Positions 13,841 to 21,003 of a stretch of DNA of 21,003 nt are shown in pieces. The stretch is from positions 4,305 through 25,307 of the forward strand of contig PBDC01000023.1 of assembly GCA_002717185.1 (NCBI GenBank), given 5' to 3'. The first letter of the stretch is position 1. Each line of letters begins with the position of its first letter. Source of the DNA: Rhodospirillaceae bacterium. GTDB lineage: Bacteria > Pseudomonadota > Alphaproteobacteria > UBA8366 > GCA-2717185. Position numbers and translations under genes: made by a program. The notes beneath the pieces are model-generated. The model saw only the letters and a list, made by a program, of their open reading frames with translations, was not told where the DNA came from and did no database searches.

Positions 13841-15334
13841 TCACCCAATATTGTTCCGGAAATACTGTCGAGCGCGGCGGACAATACCCCAGACGATGGT
13901 CAGAACACCGACACCACAAAAGACGGCGGAAACTGGCTCAGTGAAAAAGCCCCAGAAATTGTAATCTAAGATAGTGAGCGCTTGCGACAGAGAATTCTCT
14001 CCAATCTGACCAAGGATCACACCCATGACGATCGCTGGTACAGAATAATCGCTGCGGCGCAGGAAGTAGCCTGCGATGCCGGCAATGAACATGGTGTAAA
14101 CGTCGAAGATGTTGCCGCGCAGCGCGTAGGCTCCGATAGTCGAGAAAATTAGAATGCCTGGCGCTAGCATTGTGAATGGGATGCGGAGCAGATGCACTAT
14201 GCCCTTGGACTCGACCATGCCCAATATCAATATCGCCAGGCTGGCCCAGAACATTGAGGCGAATAGGACCCAGACCAGTTCCGGCGCCTCCACCATGATC
14301 AGCGGTCCTACCTCCATATCGTGCAAATTGAAGACGCCGATCATCATTGCGGTTAGCGCGCCGCCTGGTAGGCCGAGCGCCAAAAGTGGGATCATCGCTG
14401 CACCGGTAGCTGCGTTGTTCGCCGTCTCCGGCGCGACTACGCCCTCGGCCTCTCCGGTTCCAAAGCGTTCCGGGTGTTTCGACCAACGCACTGCCTCATT
14501 GTAGGAAAGAAAGGCGGCGAGCGTAGCGCCAACACCGGGAAGGATTCCACTGAACCAGCCAATTATTGTGGACCGCACAACGGCCCATTTCATCGCCCAG
14601 AATTCGGCGAAGGAGGGATAGCTGACGGAAAGCTTTGGCGATTGGTATGAACCACGCACCAATCGCTGCCCCTGAATGAATACCTCGCTAACAGCGAATA
14701 GACCCAGGATTAGAGGGATAAAACCAATACCGCCTGTCAGGTATAGAGTGCCGAAGGTATACCTTGGGGTCGCTCCGACTGGATCGCCGCCGACTATGCC
14801 GATAGTCAGCCCAAGGCCTAGCGATAGCCAGCCTTTTGCCAGTGATTTCGATCCGACACCCGCAACGACAGTGAGCCCAAAAAAGATCAGTGCCGTGATC
14901 TCGACTGGCCCGAAGGTAGAGATGGCGAAATCGGCGATCGGTTCTGTCGCAATCATCATCAGGATAGCGGATAAGGTGCCGCCGATGGCCGAACAGGTAA
15001 CGGCGTAGCCGATCGCCTTTGAGGGTTCGCCTTTCCGCGTCATCGGATAGCCATCAAAAGCGGTAGGCGCGTTCTCGACCGATCCCGGGATATTGAAAAG
15101 GATCGCCGTAATAGCACCGCCATAGACGCCGGACACATAGATCACGCCGTAAAGCATGATCGCAAACTCGGCGGGGATCCAGGCAGTGAAAGGTAGCAGA
15201 ACGGCGGCTAGGGTCAGTGCGTTGAGGCCGGGGATTGCGCCGAAGACAAGTCCCCCCACAAGGCCACCCACAAAAATGCCGATGCCTATCGGGTTTGTGA
15301 AAAGCAGTGCTGTTCCGGTTAGAAAGTCTTCCAT
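13841..15334 (-). CDS. tctA: Tripartite tricarboxylate transporter large permease
   Basis: This is the large membrane subunit (about 12 helices) of a TTT-family secondary carrier for carboxylates. The 497 aa match the usual TctA length of about 500. The N-terminus has GLVFGAIPGLNALTLAAVLLP (28-48), the family's Gly-Pro signature. FNIPGSVENAPTAFDGYPMTRKG (about 80-102) and the second-half repeat GILPGVGATLAAFLSYNEAV are also typical. The start ATG lies 6 nt after the tctB stop, with an AGG within the end of tctB, so expression should be coupled. It is the last gene of tctC-tctB-tctA. The substrate may be citrate or another di/tricarboxylate or an aromatic acid; the receptor decides this. Confidence 0.94.
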   Translation of the reverse strand: MEDFLTGTALLFTNPIGIGIFVGGLVGGLVFGAIPGLNALTLAAVLLPFTAWIPAEFAIMLYGVIYVSGVYGGAITAILFNIPGSVENAPTAFDGYPMTRKGEPSKAIGYAVTCSAIGGTLSAILMMIATEPIADFAISTFGPVEITALIFFGLTVVAGVGSKSLAKGWLSLGLGLTIGIVGGDPVGATPRYTFGTLYLTGGIGFIPLILGLFAVSEVFIQGQRLVRGSYQSPKLSVSYPSFAEFWAMKWAVVRSTIIGWFSGILPGVGATLAAFLSYNEAVRWSKHPERFGTGEAEGVVAPETANNAATGAAMIPLLALGLPGGALTAMMIGVFNLHDMEVGPLIMVEAPELVWVLFASMFWASLAILILGMVESKGIVHLLRIPFTMLAPGILIFSTIGAYALRGNIFDVYTMFIAGIAGYFLRRSDYSVPAIVMGVILGQIGENSLSQALTILDYNFWGFFTEPVSAVFCGVGVLTIVWGIVRRARQYFRNNIG

Positions 15335-15340
15335 CGTCGC

Positions 15341-15895
15341 CTACTGAAGCACCGCGAGTATTTCCGCGTTTATGGTGTGGAAAAATCCGCCCCCCATGGG
15401 AAGGGGCGTATAGATCAGTTGGTAGAAGACGACAACCAGCAGTAGGTAGAAGCCAAAGCTGAAGCTTATCAAAGTTCGCCAGCTTTTAACGCCCATTAGC
15501 CATGTGAAGGCAATAAGGAAAATGGGCGTGACCAGCAGGAAGCCCATTTGGTGCATCGCGTAAGCCCAGAAGAGCGGGAGCAGAAAGACTGCAATCGTGC
15601 GCCAGTTGACGCCTGCTAGGTCATCTGGCGCTTCCTCAATATATTCCGGCGTTTCCGCTGCTTCGTCACGTGCAGTTTGCGGTAAAAATCGGGATACCAG
15701 TAAAATTATCGCCGCAATTGCCATACCGAATTGAACAATATGCGGCCAAAATGCTGCGCCCGGCGCGTAATGTGGAAGGGGTCTATCGAAATCAAGCGAA
15801 AGTGCATATGCGCTGCCGATCAGCACGCACCAAGCAAGTGCTTCCCAGGTCACGCGGTCTTTTACGCCGCTGCCACGTGTCGTGCTTTCAGGCAT
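15341..15895 (-). CDS. tctB: Tripartite tricarboxylate transporter small permease
   Basis: This 184-aa small membrane subunit has four hydrophobic segments: WEALAWCVLIGSAYAL, FWPHIVQFGMAIAAIILL, an adjacent pair WRTIAVFLLPLFWAY / FLLVTPIFLIAFTWLMG, and a last helix near LISFSFGFYLLLVVVFY. An acidic linker (about 80-92, EAAETPEYIEEAPDD) follows the second segment. Small size, helix layout and position between tctC and tctA identify it; TctB sequences diverge strongly. A hairpin separates it from tctC upstream, and only 6 nt separate it from tctA downstream. Confidence 0.88.
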   Translation of the reverse strand: MPESTTRGSGVKDRVTWEALAWCVLIGSAYALSLDFDRPLPHYAPGAAFWPHIVQFGMAIAAIILLVSRFLPQTARDEAAETPEYIEEAPDDLAGVNWRTIAVFLLPLFWAYAMHQMGFLLVTPIFLIAFTWLMGVKSWRTLISFSFGFYLLLVVVFYQLIYTPLPMGGGFFHTINAEILAVLQ

Positions 15896-15915
15896 TCGCC
15901 AATTCTACAGCTAGT

Positions 15916-15956
15916 GAGAGGCGCCGCATCCAAAGAGGGGGACACAGCGCACTCTC
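15916..15956 (-). promoter_or_regulatory. Intercistronic hairpin between tctC and tctB
   Basis: On the - strand, GAGAGTGCGC and GCGCCTCTC pair over 9 bp with one bulged base, plus an outer U-A pair, around a 22-nt loop. It lies in the 77-nt gap after the receptor gene. No T-run follows, so it is not a standard terminator. Hairpins in this position often stabilise the receptor mRNA, so that the binding protein is made in excess over the permease. That role is inferred. Confidence 0.45.
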
Positions 15957-15972
15957 AGTTAGAAAAGCCGTC

Positions 15973-16998
15973 CTATTTCATATCCTTACGGACGCGTTGG
16001 CCGGTTGCTTTGAAGACCTTAGCGTAGGTTGACACGGCTTCGTTGAAGATTTTCGCCATATCCTTGCTGCCATAGTAGGAGTTGACGATGTCTAGAGCCT
16101 TGCGTTTTAGAAAGGCCTGATGGTCGTCGCCCTGGTAGGCTTTGGCGAAGACTGCGTCGAGATAATCTTTGATCTCTTGTGGAGTATCGCTCTTCACCCA
16201 GAAGCTCCGGATGCGCAGTAACGGGTTCCACTTCATGCCGTAATCGGCGCCGGTTGCCTTAGTATCTGCAAAGACCTTGAAGCGTTCCGGCCATATAGCG
16301 ATGACCGGCAGCAGTTTACCTGCCTGCACATGTTTAATCACATCGCCGGGCTGTTCCATAAGCACGTCAAGTTTGCCGCCGATGACCGCGCCGTAGCGTT
16401 GGGCTGGCTTATCAAACATGACCTGCTTGGACGTGAAGCCGAAGTATTCTTCAAGCTTACCCATCGTCGCAAGCTCCATCGCAACGTTGATGTTTGAGAC
16501 GTTGAGCTTGCCTGGGTTGGCTTTGGCATAGGCCACAACCTTGTCCCAACTCGCCATGCCTCCTGAGACGAAACGGTCGTCCTTCGGGTTAACGAACATC
16601 GCCGTCGGGGCGACATTGGTGATGGCAATTGGGGTCAGGTCCTTGGTCGGATGAAGGTCCATATCGCCAGACACGTACTTCGACGCCATGCCATCTCCAT
16701 GCTGCAGGATGGTATATCCGTCTGCTGGTGCTTGCTGAAAGTCGGGTAGGCAGTTTACGCCGCCACCGCCCGGCTTGTTTATTTTGTTAACCTTTACGCC
16801 CATGATCTTAGAAAGGGGGCCCTGCATCGCGGCAACCGCTTGGTCGGATCCGCCGCCCTTGCCGTAGCACACGATGATTGTAATCGGCCGTTTGGGATAG
16901 GCGCCTGGCTTTTTGATATCTGCGAGTGCACTACCAGCGAACCCGGCCAGACCCAATCCGGCAGCAATCCCATATGTGAATAAGGTGTTCAGCTTCAT
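15973..16998 (-). CDS. tctC: Tripartite tricarboxylate transporter substrate-binding receptor (Bug family)
   Basis: This periplasmic receptor delivers a carboxylate to TctAB. The 341 aa begin with a signal peptide (MKLNTLF, then a Gly/Ala/Leu core) with predicted cleavage after ALA at residue 26. The Bug fold is marked by the motif near YPKRPITIIVCYGKGGGSDQ (34-53), NKPGGGG (78-84), the ADGYT segment (92-96), and RYGAVIGGKLDVLMEQPGDV (about 205-224). Length is near the usual 320-340. GGGAGG stands about 8 nt before the ATG, the best ribosome site in the operon. As the first gene of tctC-tctB-tctA, its upstream AT-rich region should hold the operon promoter. The usual Bug PDGYT-type segment here reads ADGYT. 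Ligand not predictable. Confidence 0.93.
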   Translation of the reverse strand: MKLNTLFTYGIAAGLGLAGFAGSALADIKKPGAYPKRPITIIVCYGKGGGSDQAVAAMQGPLSKIMGVKVNKINKPGGGGVNCLPDFQQAPADGYTILQHGDGMASKYVSGDMDLHPTKDLTPIAITNVAPTAMFVNPKDDRFVSGGMASWDKVVAYAKANPGKLNVSNINVAMELATMGKLEEYFGFTSKQVMFDKPAQRYGAVIGGKLDVLMEQPGDVIKHVQAGKLLPVIAIWPERFKVFADTKATGADYGMKWNPLLRIRSFWVKSDTPQEIKDYLDAVFAKAYQGDDHQAFLKRKALDIVNSYYGSKDMAKIFNEAVSTYAKVFKATGQRVRKDMK

Positions 16999-17472
16999 CT
17001 CGTATACCTCCCTGCAACTATTGTTAATGAGTGATGCTTCTTTCGAGCCATTCCGTAGTGTGACATGGAATTAAACTGCTGAAAAGTGCGGACTAACTCT
17101 AAACCTATCCATACGAAATAAAACATGAACGCACGTTTATATGATTGAATGCCTAGAACATAAAAATGTGGAGGAAACCAAGTTGAAACGGAAATTAACG
17201 GAAAACGTGTTAGGATGCGTTGCAAAATTTTAAATCTGTCCAAAAATGGTGCGTGACTTTCCGGTAGGGCGAGATATCGCGCTTGGTTGTAGTCGTAAAT
17301 CGGGAAGTTCTCGGAGGAATTACCTATTTGGATTTGGTATAGAACTCAAAAGTTAAGTATTATCTAGTTTTAATTAAGGTTGGAAATGAGAAATCTTAAC
17401 GTTGACGCGAATATATATTTTACGCAATAAAGATATACAACTCGGTCACAAATTTTATGCACGGGCTAAGAA
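16999..17472. other. AT-rich divergent intergenic region
   Basis: These 474 bases separate tctC (-) from an orphan gene (+) and should contain both promoters. The right half (17290-17460) is particularly A/T-rich. A short direct repeat ACGGAAA occurs twice near 17190-17205. The long - strand frame at 16995-17243 is aromatic-rich with no family likeness and is not called. I saw no clear operator or terminator. Confidence 0.45.
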
Positions 17473-18096
17473 ATGAAATACCGCACATTACGTGAACATA
17501 TAGAGTTTGTTCGAAGTGCATTCAAAAAACGGCTAACATTTTATCAAAGCCGTGGATTGAACCTGTCGCCATCAACACATACCCTTTTGTGGCAACATAG
17601 ACGTTATATGGTTGATGTATCTAGCAGAGCAATGATGGCTTTGATGAAGCATGGAAGTGAAAGTCCTTTGATAAAGGAATGGCGTGAAACTAGCCCTAAA
17701 AACGCTAATATTAGCCGAGTAATACAAACAGTATTGACGAGGCAAAAATATGCCACACTTGCGCAATTAACATATGAGGCTCAAGAATATGGATCCAGAG
17801 AGAGTGTCCGTAGATGCATTTCTATTGGCGTGGATTTGAATCTGTTAGACAAAGAAAACGAAAATTATAGATTATCGGAAGTTTATGTAAACGAGTCTTT
17901 CGATAGGTCAATATTAAGGATACGGCATCCAGATGTTGTTGAATTTGCGCAGTTTGTTTCTTCACTACACAACATAGAAAGTTTAATACAGGAACCAAAA
18001 TTTCCGAGAACGGATGATCATCCATTTGCAACTCCACTTACATTGACTGAAGAGATTGCGCAGGGCAACTATAGGGAAGAGTCTGATAGATCTTAA
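17473..18096 (+). CDS. Hypothetical protein with possible winged-helix region
   Basis: This 207-aa soluble protein belongs to no family that I recognise. Residues 1-75 are basic and mostly helical. Residues about 79-150 (IQTVLTRQKYATLAQLTYEA, then SRESVRRCISIGVDLNLLDKENENYRLS) follow the helix-helix-helix-wing pattern of winged-helix DNA-binding domains, with a 'late-layer' Leu-Leu-Asp and a short hairpin after it. The tail is acidic and polar. The ATG is preceded only by a weak purine stretch. Gene and flanks are far more AT-rich than the rest of the window, and codons lean to A/T third positions. This suggests horizontal transfer. It stands alone between tctC and the DUF2182 operon. A regulator or mobile-element accessory protein are guesses. 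Confidence 0.7.
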   Translation: MKYRTLREHIEFVRSAFKKRLTFYQSRGLNLSPSTHTLLWQHRRYMVDVSSRAMMALMKHGSESPLIKEWRETSPKNANISRVIQTVLTRQKYATLAQLTYEAQEYGSRESVRRCISIGVDLNLLDKENENYRLSEVYVNESFDRSILRIRHPDVVEFAQFVSSLHNIESLIQEPKFPRTDDHPFATPLTLTEEIAQGNYREESDRS

Positions 18097-18408
18097 AATA
18101 AAATTTTAATGTTACGGACTGTATGTTGTAATTACGATATAAAGAATACAAAATTGTAAATCATAAATATGATTAATCACATTTTATGATTTTAAGGTAA
18201 AGTTCCAGAGATTTTTGAATTTTAAAACAAAACACAAATTGTGTGTAGTAAAAACCTTATTCATTGGTGCGGCAGATTAATTAAGATGGTAAAGTTATTT
18301 GTGTAGAATTTTAATTCAGAGACTGATGCTATGAGTATTGCAACTCAAATCGCATTCATTAAAAAATACGCTGTCCTTGCCCAATAATGACTTCCCTGTG
18401 TTCTTGAT
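18097..18408. other. AT-rich intergenic region with nested inverted repeats
   Basis: These 312 bases are strongly A/T-rich. A 10-bp perfect inverted repeat AAATCATAAA (18158-18167) / TTTATGATTT (18183-18192) encloses the palindrome TGATTAATCA (18170-18179). This could act as a weak terminator for the upstream gene or as a binding site for a regulator of the downstream operon. An 18-codon frame (18331-18387) has no good ribosome site and is not called. Confidence 0.4.
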
Positions 18409-19218
18409 ATGAGTAAAAGCCGCATGTCTCTATCAGGGGGTCTTGAGGGCATTTTGCGTCGAGACCGAATTGTAGCGATTGGGTCTCTTTCCCTCGTTAT
18501 AGCCCTATCTTGGATTTTCATACTATCAGGTGCAGGCATGTCCATGCCGGATGGTGCCATGATGGGAGGTGGCGGTGCGCAGATGTCGGACATGATGATG
18601 TCGCGTGGTGCATGGGATCTAGAGTACGCCACGCTGATGTTCGTCATGTGGTGCGTGATGATGGTAGCGATGATGTTCCCCAGCGCCGCTCCTATGATAT
18701 TGCTTTATACCGCACTTAACAGAAAGCGGGCCGATGGCTCATTGTGGCGTGTTGTGCCGTTCGGGTTAGCGTATGCGGTGGCGTGGGCCGGGTTCAGTAT
18801 CTTGGCGACAGGGGCACAATGGGCGTTGGAGAAATCTGGCCTAATGTCACCAATGATGGAGACTTCTAACGCTTATTTAGGAGGGGCTTTGTTGATTGCC
18901 GCGGGTGTTTGGCAGCTAACGCCCCTCAAACATGCTTGCTTACGTCACTGTCGAGCACCGATTGTATTTTTTTTACAGCGTTGGCGAGGGGGAGCCAGCG
19001 GAGGCTTCTTGATGGGCATAGAACACGGCGCATTTTGCTTAGGCTGCTGTTGGGTTCTGATGGCCTTGTTGTTCTATGGCGGGGTTATGAACTTGTTTTG
19101 GATTTTGGGCCTTACCGTTTACGTCTTGATCGAAAAGACTGTACCTGCAGGACATGTTGTGGGTCGTGGCGTTGGCGGATTGCTCATTGGCTGGGGCGCG
19201 TGGGTGATTTTGACTTAG
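18409..19218 (+). CDS. DUF2182 Met/Cys-rich integral membrane protein
   Basis: The 269-aa protein of the DUF2182 family (predicted metal-binding membrane protein) has about six helices. The first periplasmic loop is methionine-rich (MSMPDGAMMGGGG, DMMMS; about 44-64). The core carries FVMWCVMMVAMMFPSAAPM (78-96), QLTPLKHACLRHC (169-181) and GIEHGAFCLGCCW (203-215), which are the conserved His/Cys/Met sites of the family. These residues suggest binding of a soft metal such as copper, but the function is not established. It is followed 30 nt later by a DUF1326 gene, a pairing I recall as common. The start lacks a clear Shine-Dalgarno; an in-frame ATG at 18424 is an alternative. GC returns to normal after the AT-rich stretch upstream. 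Confidence 0.85.
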   Translation: MSKSRMSLSGGLEGILRRDRIVAIGSLSLVIALSWIFILSGAGMSMPDGAMMGGGGAQMSDMMMSRGAWDLEYATLMFVMWCVMMVAMMFPSAAPMILLYTALNRKRADGSLWRVVPFGLAYAVAWAGFSILATGAQWALEKSGLMSPMMETSNAYLGGALLIAAGVWQLTPLKHACLRHCRAPIVFFLQRWRGGASGGFLMGIEHGAFCLGCCWVLMALLFYGGVMNLFWILGLTVYVLIEKTVPAGHVVGRGVGGLLIGWGAWVILT

Positions 19219-19248
19219 AAGTTTACCAAAATCTCAAAGGAGAAAGAC

Positions 19249-19863
19249 ATGACGGGCTGGAAAATAGAGGGGCAATATGTAGAAACGTGCAATTGCGCGT
19301 TTATTTGTCCGTGTATTGGGTCAAACATGGCGGCTTTGCCGACTGAAGGTGATTGTAAGGCAGCGATTGCAATGCAGATTGAGCGAGGTAATAAAGGCGG
19401 GACCGACCTCGATGGCCTGGCATTTATAGTTTTGCTGCATTCTCCAGGTGCCATGGAGGAAGGTAATATGAAAGTTGGGCTCATCGTCGACGATAAAGCC
19501 AATGAAGATCAAACAGATGCGATAGCAGCAATCGCAACGGGCGCGGAAGGTGGCCCAATGGCTGCTCTGGCTCCCCTGGTAGGCGAAGTTGCTGGTATTG
19601 AAAAACGTCCCATCACATTTGAACATGATGGAATGAAACATGCAGTTAAGGCTGGGGAACTTGTAGAACAATCCCTCGAAGGTGTTCCAAGCGTATCTGC
19701 TGAAGGCGAGCCTATTTATCTCGAAAATACCTGCCACCCGGCATCACCGAAGTTAGCTCTCGCAAATGCTAAAAACAGCAGTTTCCATGCATTTGGAATA
19801 GATTGGGATGATGCTAGCGGAACACGTAATGGTCATTTCGCGCCTTTTTCATGGAGCGCCTGA
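19249..19863 (+). CDS. DUF1326 domain Cys-rich protein
   Basis: The 204-aa soluble protein opens with the DUF1326 signature ETCNCAFICPC (12-22): Cys14, Cys16, Cys20 and Cys22, with another at about residue 37. Conserved segments follow (TDLDGLAF, the HSPGAMEEG stretch and the GPMAALAPLVG helix), then a C-terminal NSSFHAFGIDWDD. AAAGGAG stands about 7 nt before the ATG, a strong ribosome site. It follows DUF2182, and the two are likely partners, perhaps with the Cys cluster handling a metal delivered to or from the membrane protein. No enzyme activity is known to me. The stop lies 14 nt before the chosen start of the next gene. Confidence 0.88.
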   Translation: MTGWKIEGQYVETCNCAFICPCIGSNMAALPTEGDCKAAIAMQIERGNKGGTDLDGLAFIVLLHSPGAMEEGNMKVGLIVDDKANEDQTDAIAAIATGAEGGPMAALAPLVGEVAGIEKRPITFEHDGMKHAVKAGELVEQSLEGVPSVSAEGEPIYLENTCHPASPKLALANAKNSSFHAFGIDWDDASGTRNGHFAPFSWSA

Positions 19864-19877
19864 CAAAACGGGTAACC

Positions 19878-20663
19878 ATGTCTAATTCAAAAATTAAGTT
19901 TGATGATGGAGAAGCCTACGAACGAATGATGGGTGTGTGGAGCCGGTATGTTGGGGAAAAGTTCCTGGACTGGCTATCCCTTCCATCAGGGAAATGTTGG
20001 GCTGATATAGGGTGTGGAAACGGCGCCTTTAGCGAACAGATCCTTAAAGTTTGTGATCCAATATCAGTTCGTGGAATTGATCCGTCAGTGGCGCAGATTG
20101 ATTTTGCCAAATCCAGGCCGGGAGCAAAGAAAGCTATCTTCGAGATCGGTGATGCGATGGCGTTGCCGTTTGAAGATGAAAAATTTGATGTTGTGACAAT
20201 GGCGCTGGCCCTGTTTTTCGTACCTGACCCGGTGCAAGGGGTTGCGGAAATGAAGAGGGTGGTTAGACGGGATGGCGTCGTAGCCGCCTACATGTGGGAT
20301 ATGTTAGGCGGAGGCGCGCCCATGGAGCCAATCCATGCTGCGCTTCGATCAAAAAGAATTTCATATCCGTTACCCCCAAGCGCAGAAGCCTCACGTGTAG
20401 ATGATATGCGGGAGCTTTGGAGGAATGCAGGGTTTCGATCTATTGAGTCCAAGGTAATCACTGTCGAAAGAGAATTTAATGATTTCGATGATTTCTGGGA
20501 CACAACAACGTGTTCACCTGCAATCACATCTGTCTTGCAAGGTTTAGATGTTACAGCTTTGAATGAAGTAAAGGACGTTACTAGAGAATTTCTTGCAATA
20601 AAGTCGGGTGAACTAGTTGTTTGTACAGGGACTGCTAATTGCATAAAGGGTGTGGTTCATTGA
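19878..20663 (+). CDS. Class I SAM-dependent methyltransferase
   Basis: The 261-aa protein has the Rossmann methyltransferase fold. Motif I is WADIGCGNGAF (41-51), the acidic end of strand 2 is GIDPS (66-70), motif II is GDAMALPF (91-98), and a Methyltransf_11-like VVTMALALFFVPDP follows. The N-terminus FDDGEAYERMMGVWSRYVGEKFLDWL is typical of one subfamily of unknown small-molecule methyltransferases. The ATG at 19878 matches that family start; an in-frame ATG at 19851 would overlap the DUF1326 gene and has no better ribosome site. It is co-directional with DUF2182-DUF1326 and followed 41 nt later by a second methyltransferase. The substrate is unknown. Confidence 0.88.
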   Translation: MSNSKIKFDDGEAYERMMGVWSRYVGEKFLDWLSLPSGKCWADIGCGNGAFSEQILKVCDPISVRGIDPSVAQIDFAKSRPGAKKAIFEIGDAMALPFEDEKFDVVTMALALFFVPDPVQGVAEMKRVVRRDGVVAAYMWDMLGGGAPMEPIHAALRSKRISYPLPPSAEASRVDDMRELWRNAGFRSIESKVITVEREFNDFDDFWDTTTCSPAITSVLQGLDVTALNEVKDVTREFLAIKSGELVVCTGTANCIKGVVH

Positions 20664-20704
20664 AGTAGTAGGGACATATATTTCGTACTGCTTGGAGGAT
20701 AAAA

Positions 20705-21003
20705 TTGGAATTTGTAAGCGATTTTGGGCAATTGCAAAGGCTAATGGCATCGAGTATTGCCGGAGTGTCTCGTCGCCAGACCATAATTGAATCTCTCAAT
20801 ATAAAAAGTGGAAATCACATCATAGACGTTGGTTGTGGCGGAGGACATCTTCTTGAACAACTGGCTGAATGTGTTGGAATTAAAGGTTGTATATTTGGGT
20901 TAGACCCAAGCGAAGAGCAACTGAAGCAAGCGCGTGAAAGATGTTCGCGCTTTAAAAATATTATCTTTCTAAAGAATTCTGCAGACGCAATTGATTTGGA
21001 AGA
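20705..21003 (+). CDS. Second SAM-dependent methyltransferase (cut by window end)
   Basis: A frame opening at TTG 20705, with GGAGG (20694-20698) 6 nt upstream, runs to the window end without a stop (99 codons). It encodes motif I IIDVGCGGGHLLEQL (39-53) and an acidic strand-2 end FGLDPSEEQLKQAR (64-77), the start of a class I methyltransferase. TTG is preferred because of the ideal ribosome site; the first ATG (codon 14) has none. It is not a copy of the preceding methyltransferase: the N-terminus is unrelated. The gene continues beyond the window. Confidence 0.82.
   Translation, partial: MEFVSDFGQLQRLMASSIAGVSRRQTIIESLNIKSGNHIIDVGCGGGHLLEQLAECVGIKGCIFGLDPSEEQLKQARERCSRFKNIIFLKNSADAIDLE

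Noticed and set aside
16995..17243. 82-codon - strand frame upstream of tctC
   Set aside because: It overlaps the tctC start and its ribosome site and is aromatic-rich as AT-rich DNA often gives; no family likeness.
18331..18387. 18-codon frame before the DUF2182 gene
   Set aside because: No Shine-Dalgarno and no sign of conservation; too short to support.
1..21003. tRNA, rRNA, CRISPR arrays, intact insertion sequences or phage genes
   Set aside because: Nothing with the expected structure was seen: no regularly spaced repeats, no tRNA-like cloverleaf, no complete transposase.

Overview
The window looks like a piece of a Gram-negative, proteobacterial chromosome, most likely from an uncultured marine alphaproteobacterium. 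The reasons are a fused TRAP permease, a tripartite tricarboxylate (TTT/Tct) transporter, a class III CoA-transferase, an acyl-CoA ligase and a UGSC-type selenoprotein close together, and ATGA-coupled genes. The taxonomic call is an inference. No rRNA, tRNA, CRISPR array or intact insertion sequence was seen.

Layout. 1-54 is the tail of an upstream gene, followed by a strong intrinsic terminator (197-240). 299-3858 (+) is a translationally coupled pair: a TRAP 4TM/12TM fused permease and an AMP-forming acyl-CoA ligase, which suggests uptake and CoA activation of an organic acid. 4247-6603 (-) is a lower-GC pair for nucleotide-sugar synthesis: a UDP-sugar 6-dehydrogenase of the TviB/WbpA type and a UDP-glucuronate 4-epimerase-like enzyme. 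Between this pair and the next block lies an AT-rich spacer that keeps a decayed start of an IS3-family transposase orfA (6971-7066), suggesting a past insertion at the edge of the pair.

7179-8909 (-) is the most notable gene. Two adjacent same-frame reading frames are separated only by one TGA, in the context Cys-TGA-Gly-Ser-Cys, and a bacterial SECIS-like hairpin sits 17 nt behind the TGA. I read it as one 576-residue UGSC-family selenoprotein with selenocysteine at residue 106. Divergent from it is a putative Fe(II)/2-oxoglutarate oxygenase (9044-9859, +), which converges on a coupled CoA-transferase/glutathione S-transferase pair (9856-11696, -). A perfect 13-bp inverted repeat lies upstream of the CoA-transferase. 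Next come divergent tungstate-uptake genes tupB (-) and tupA (+), without the ATPase tupC, and then a complete tctC-tctB-tctA transporter operon (-).

17.0-18.4 kb is strongly AT-rich and holds one orphan gene with a possible winged-helix region, which looks transferred. 18409 to the end (+) is a probable operon of a DUF2182 Met/Cys-rich membrane protein, a DUF1326 Cys-rich protein and two SAM methyltransferases, the last cut by the window edge. Overall the window is rich in organic-acid transport and CoA/thiol chemistry, with a Sec-dependent protein of unknown reaction at its centre.
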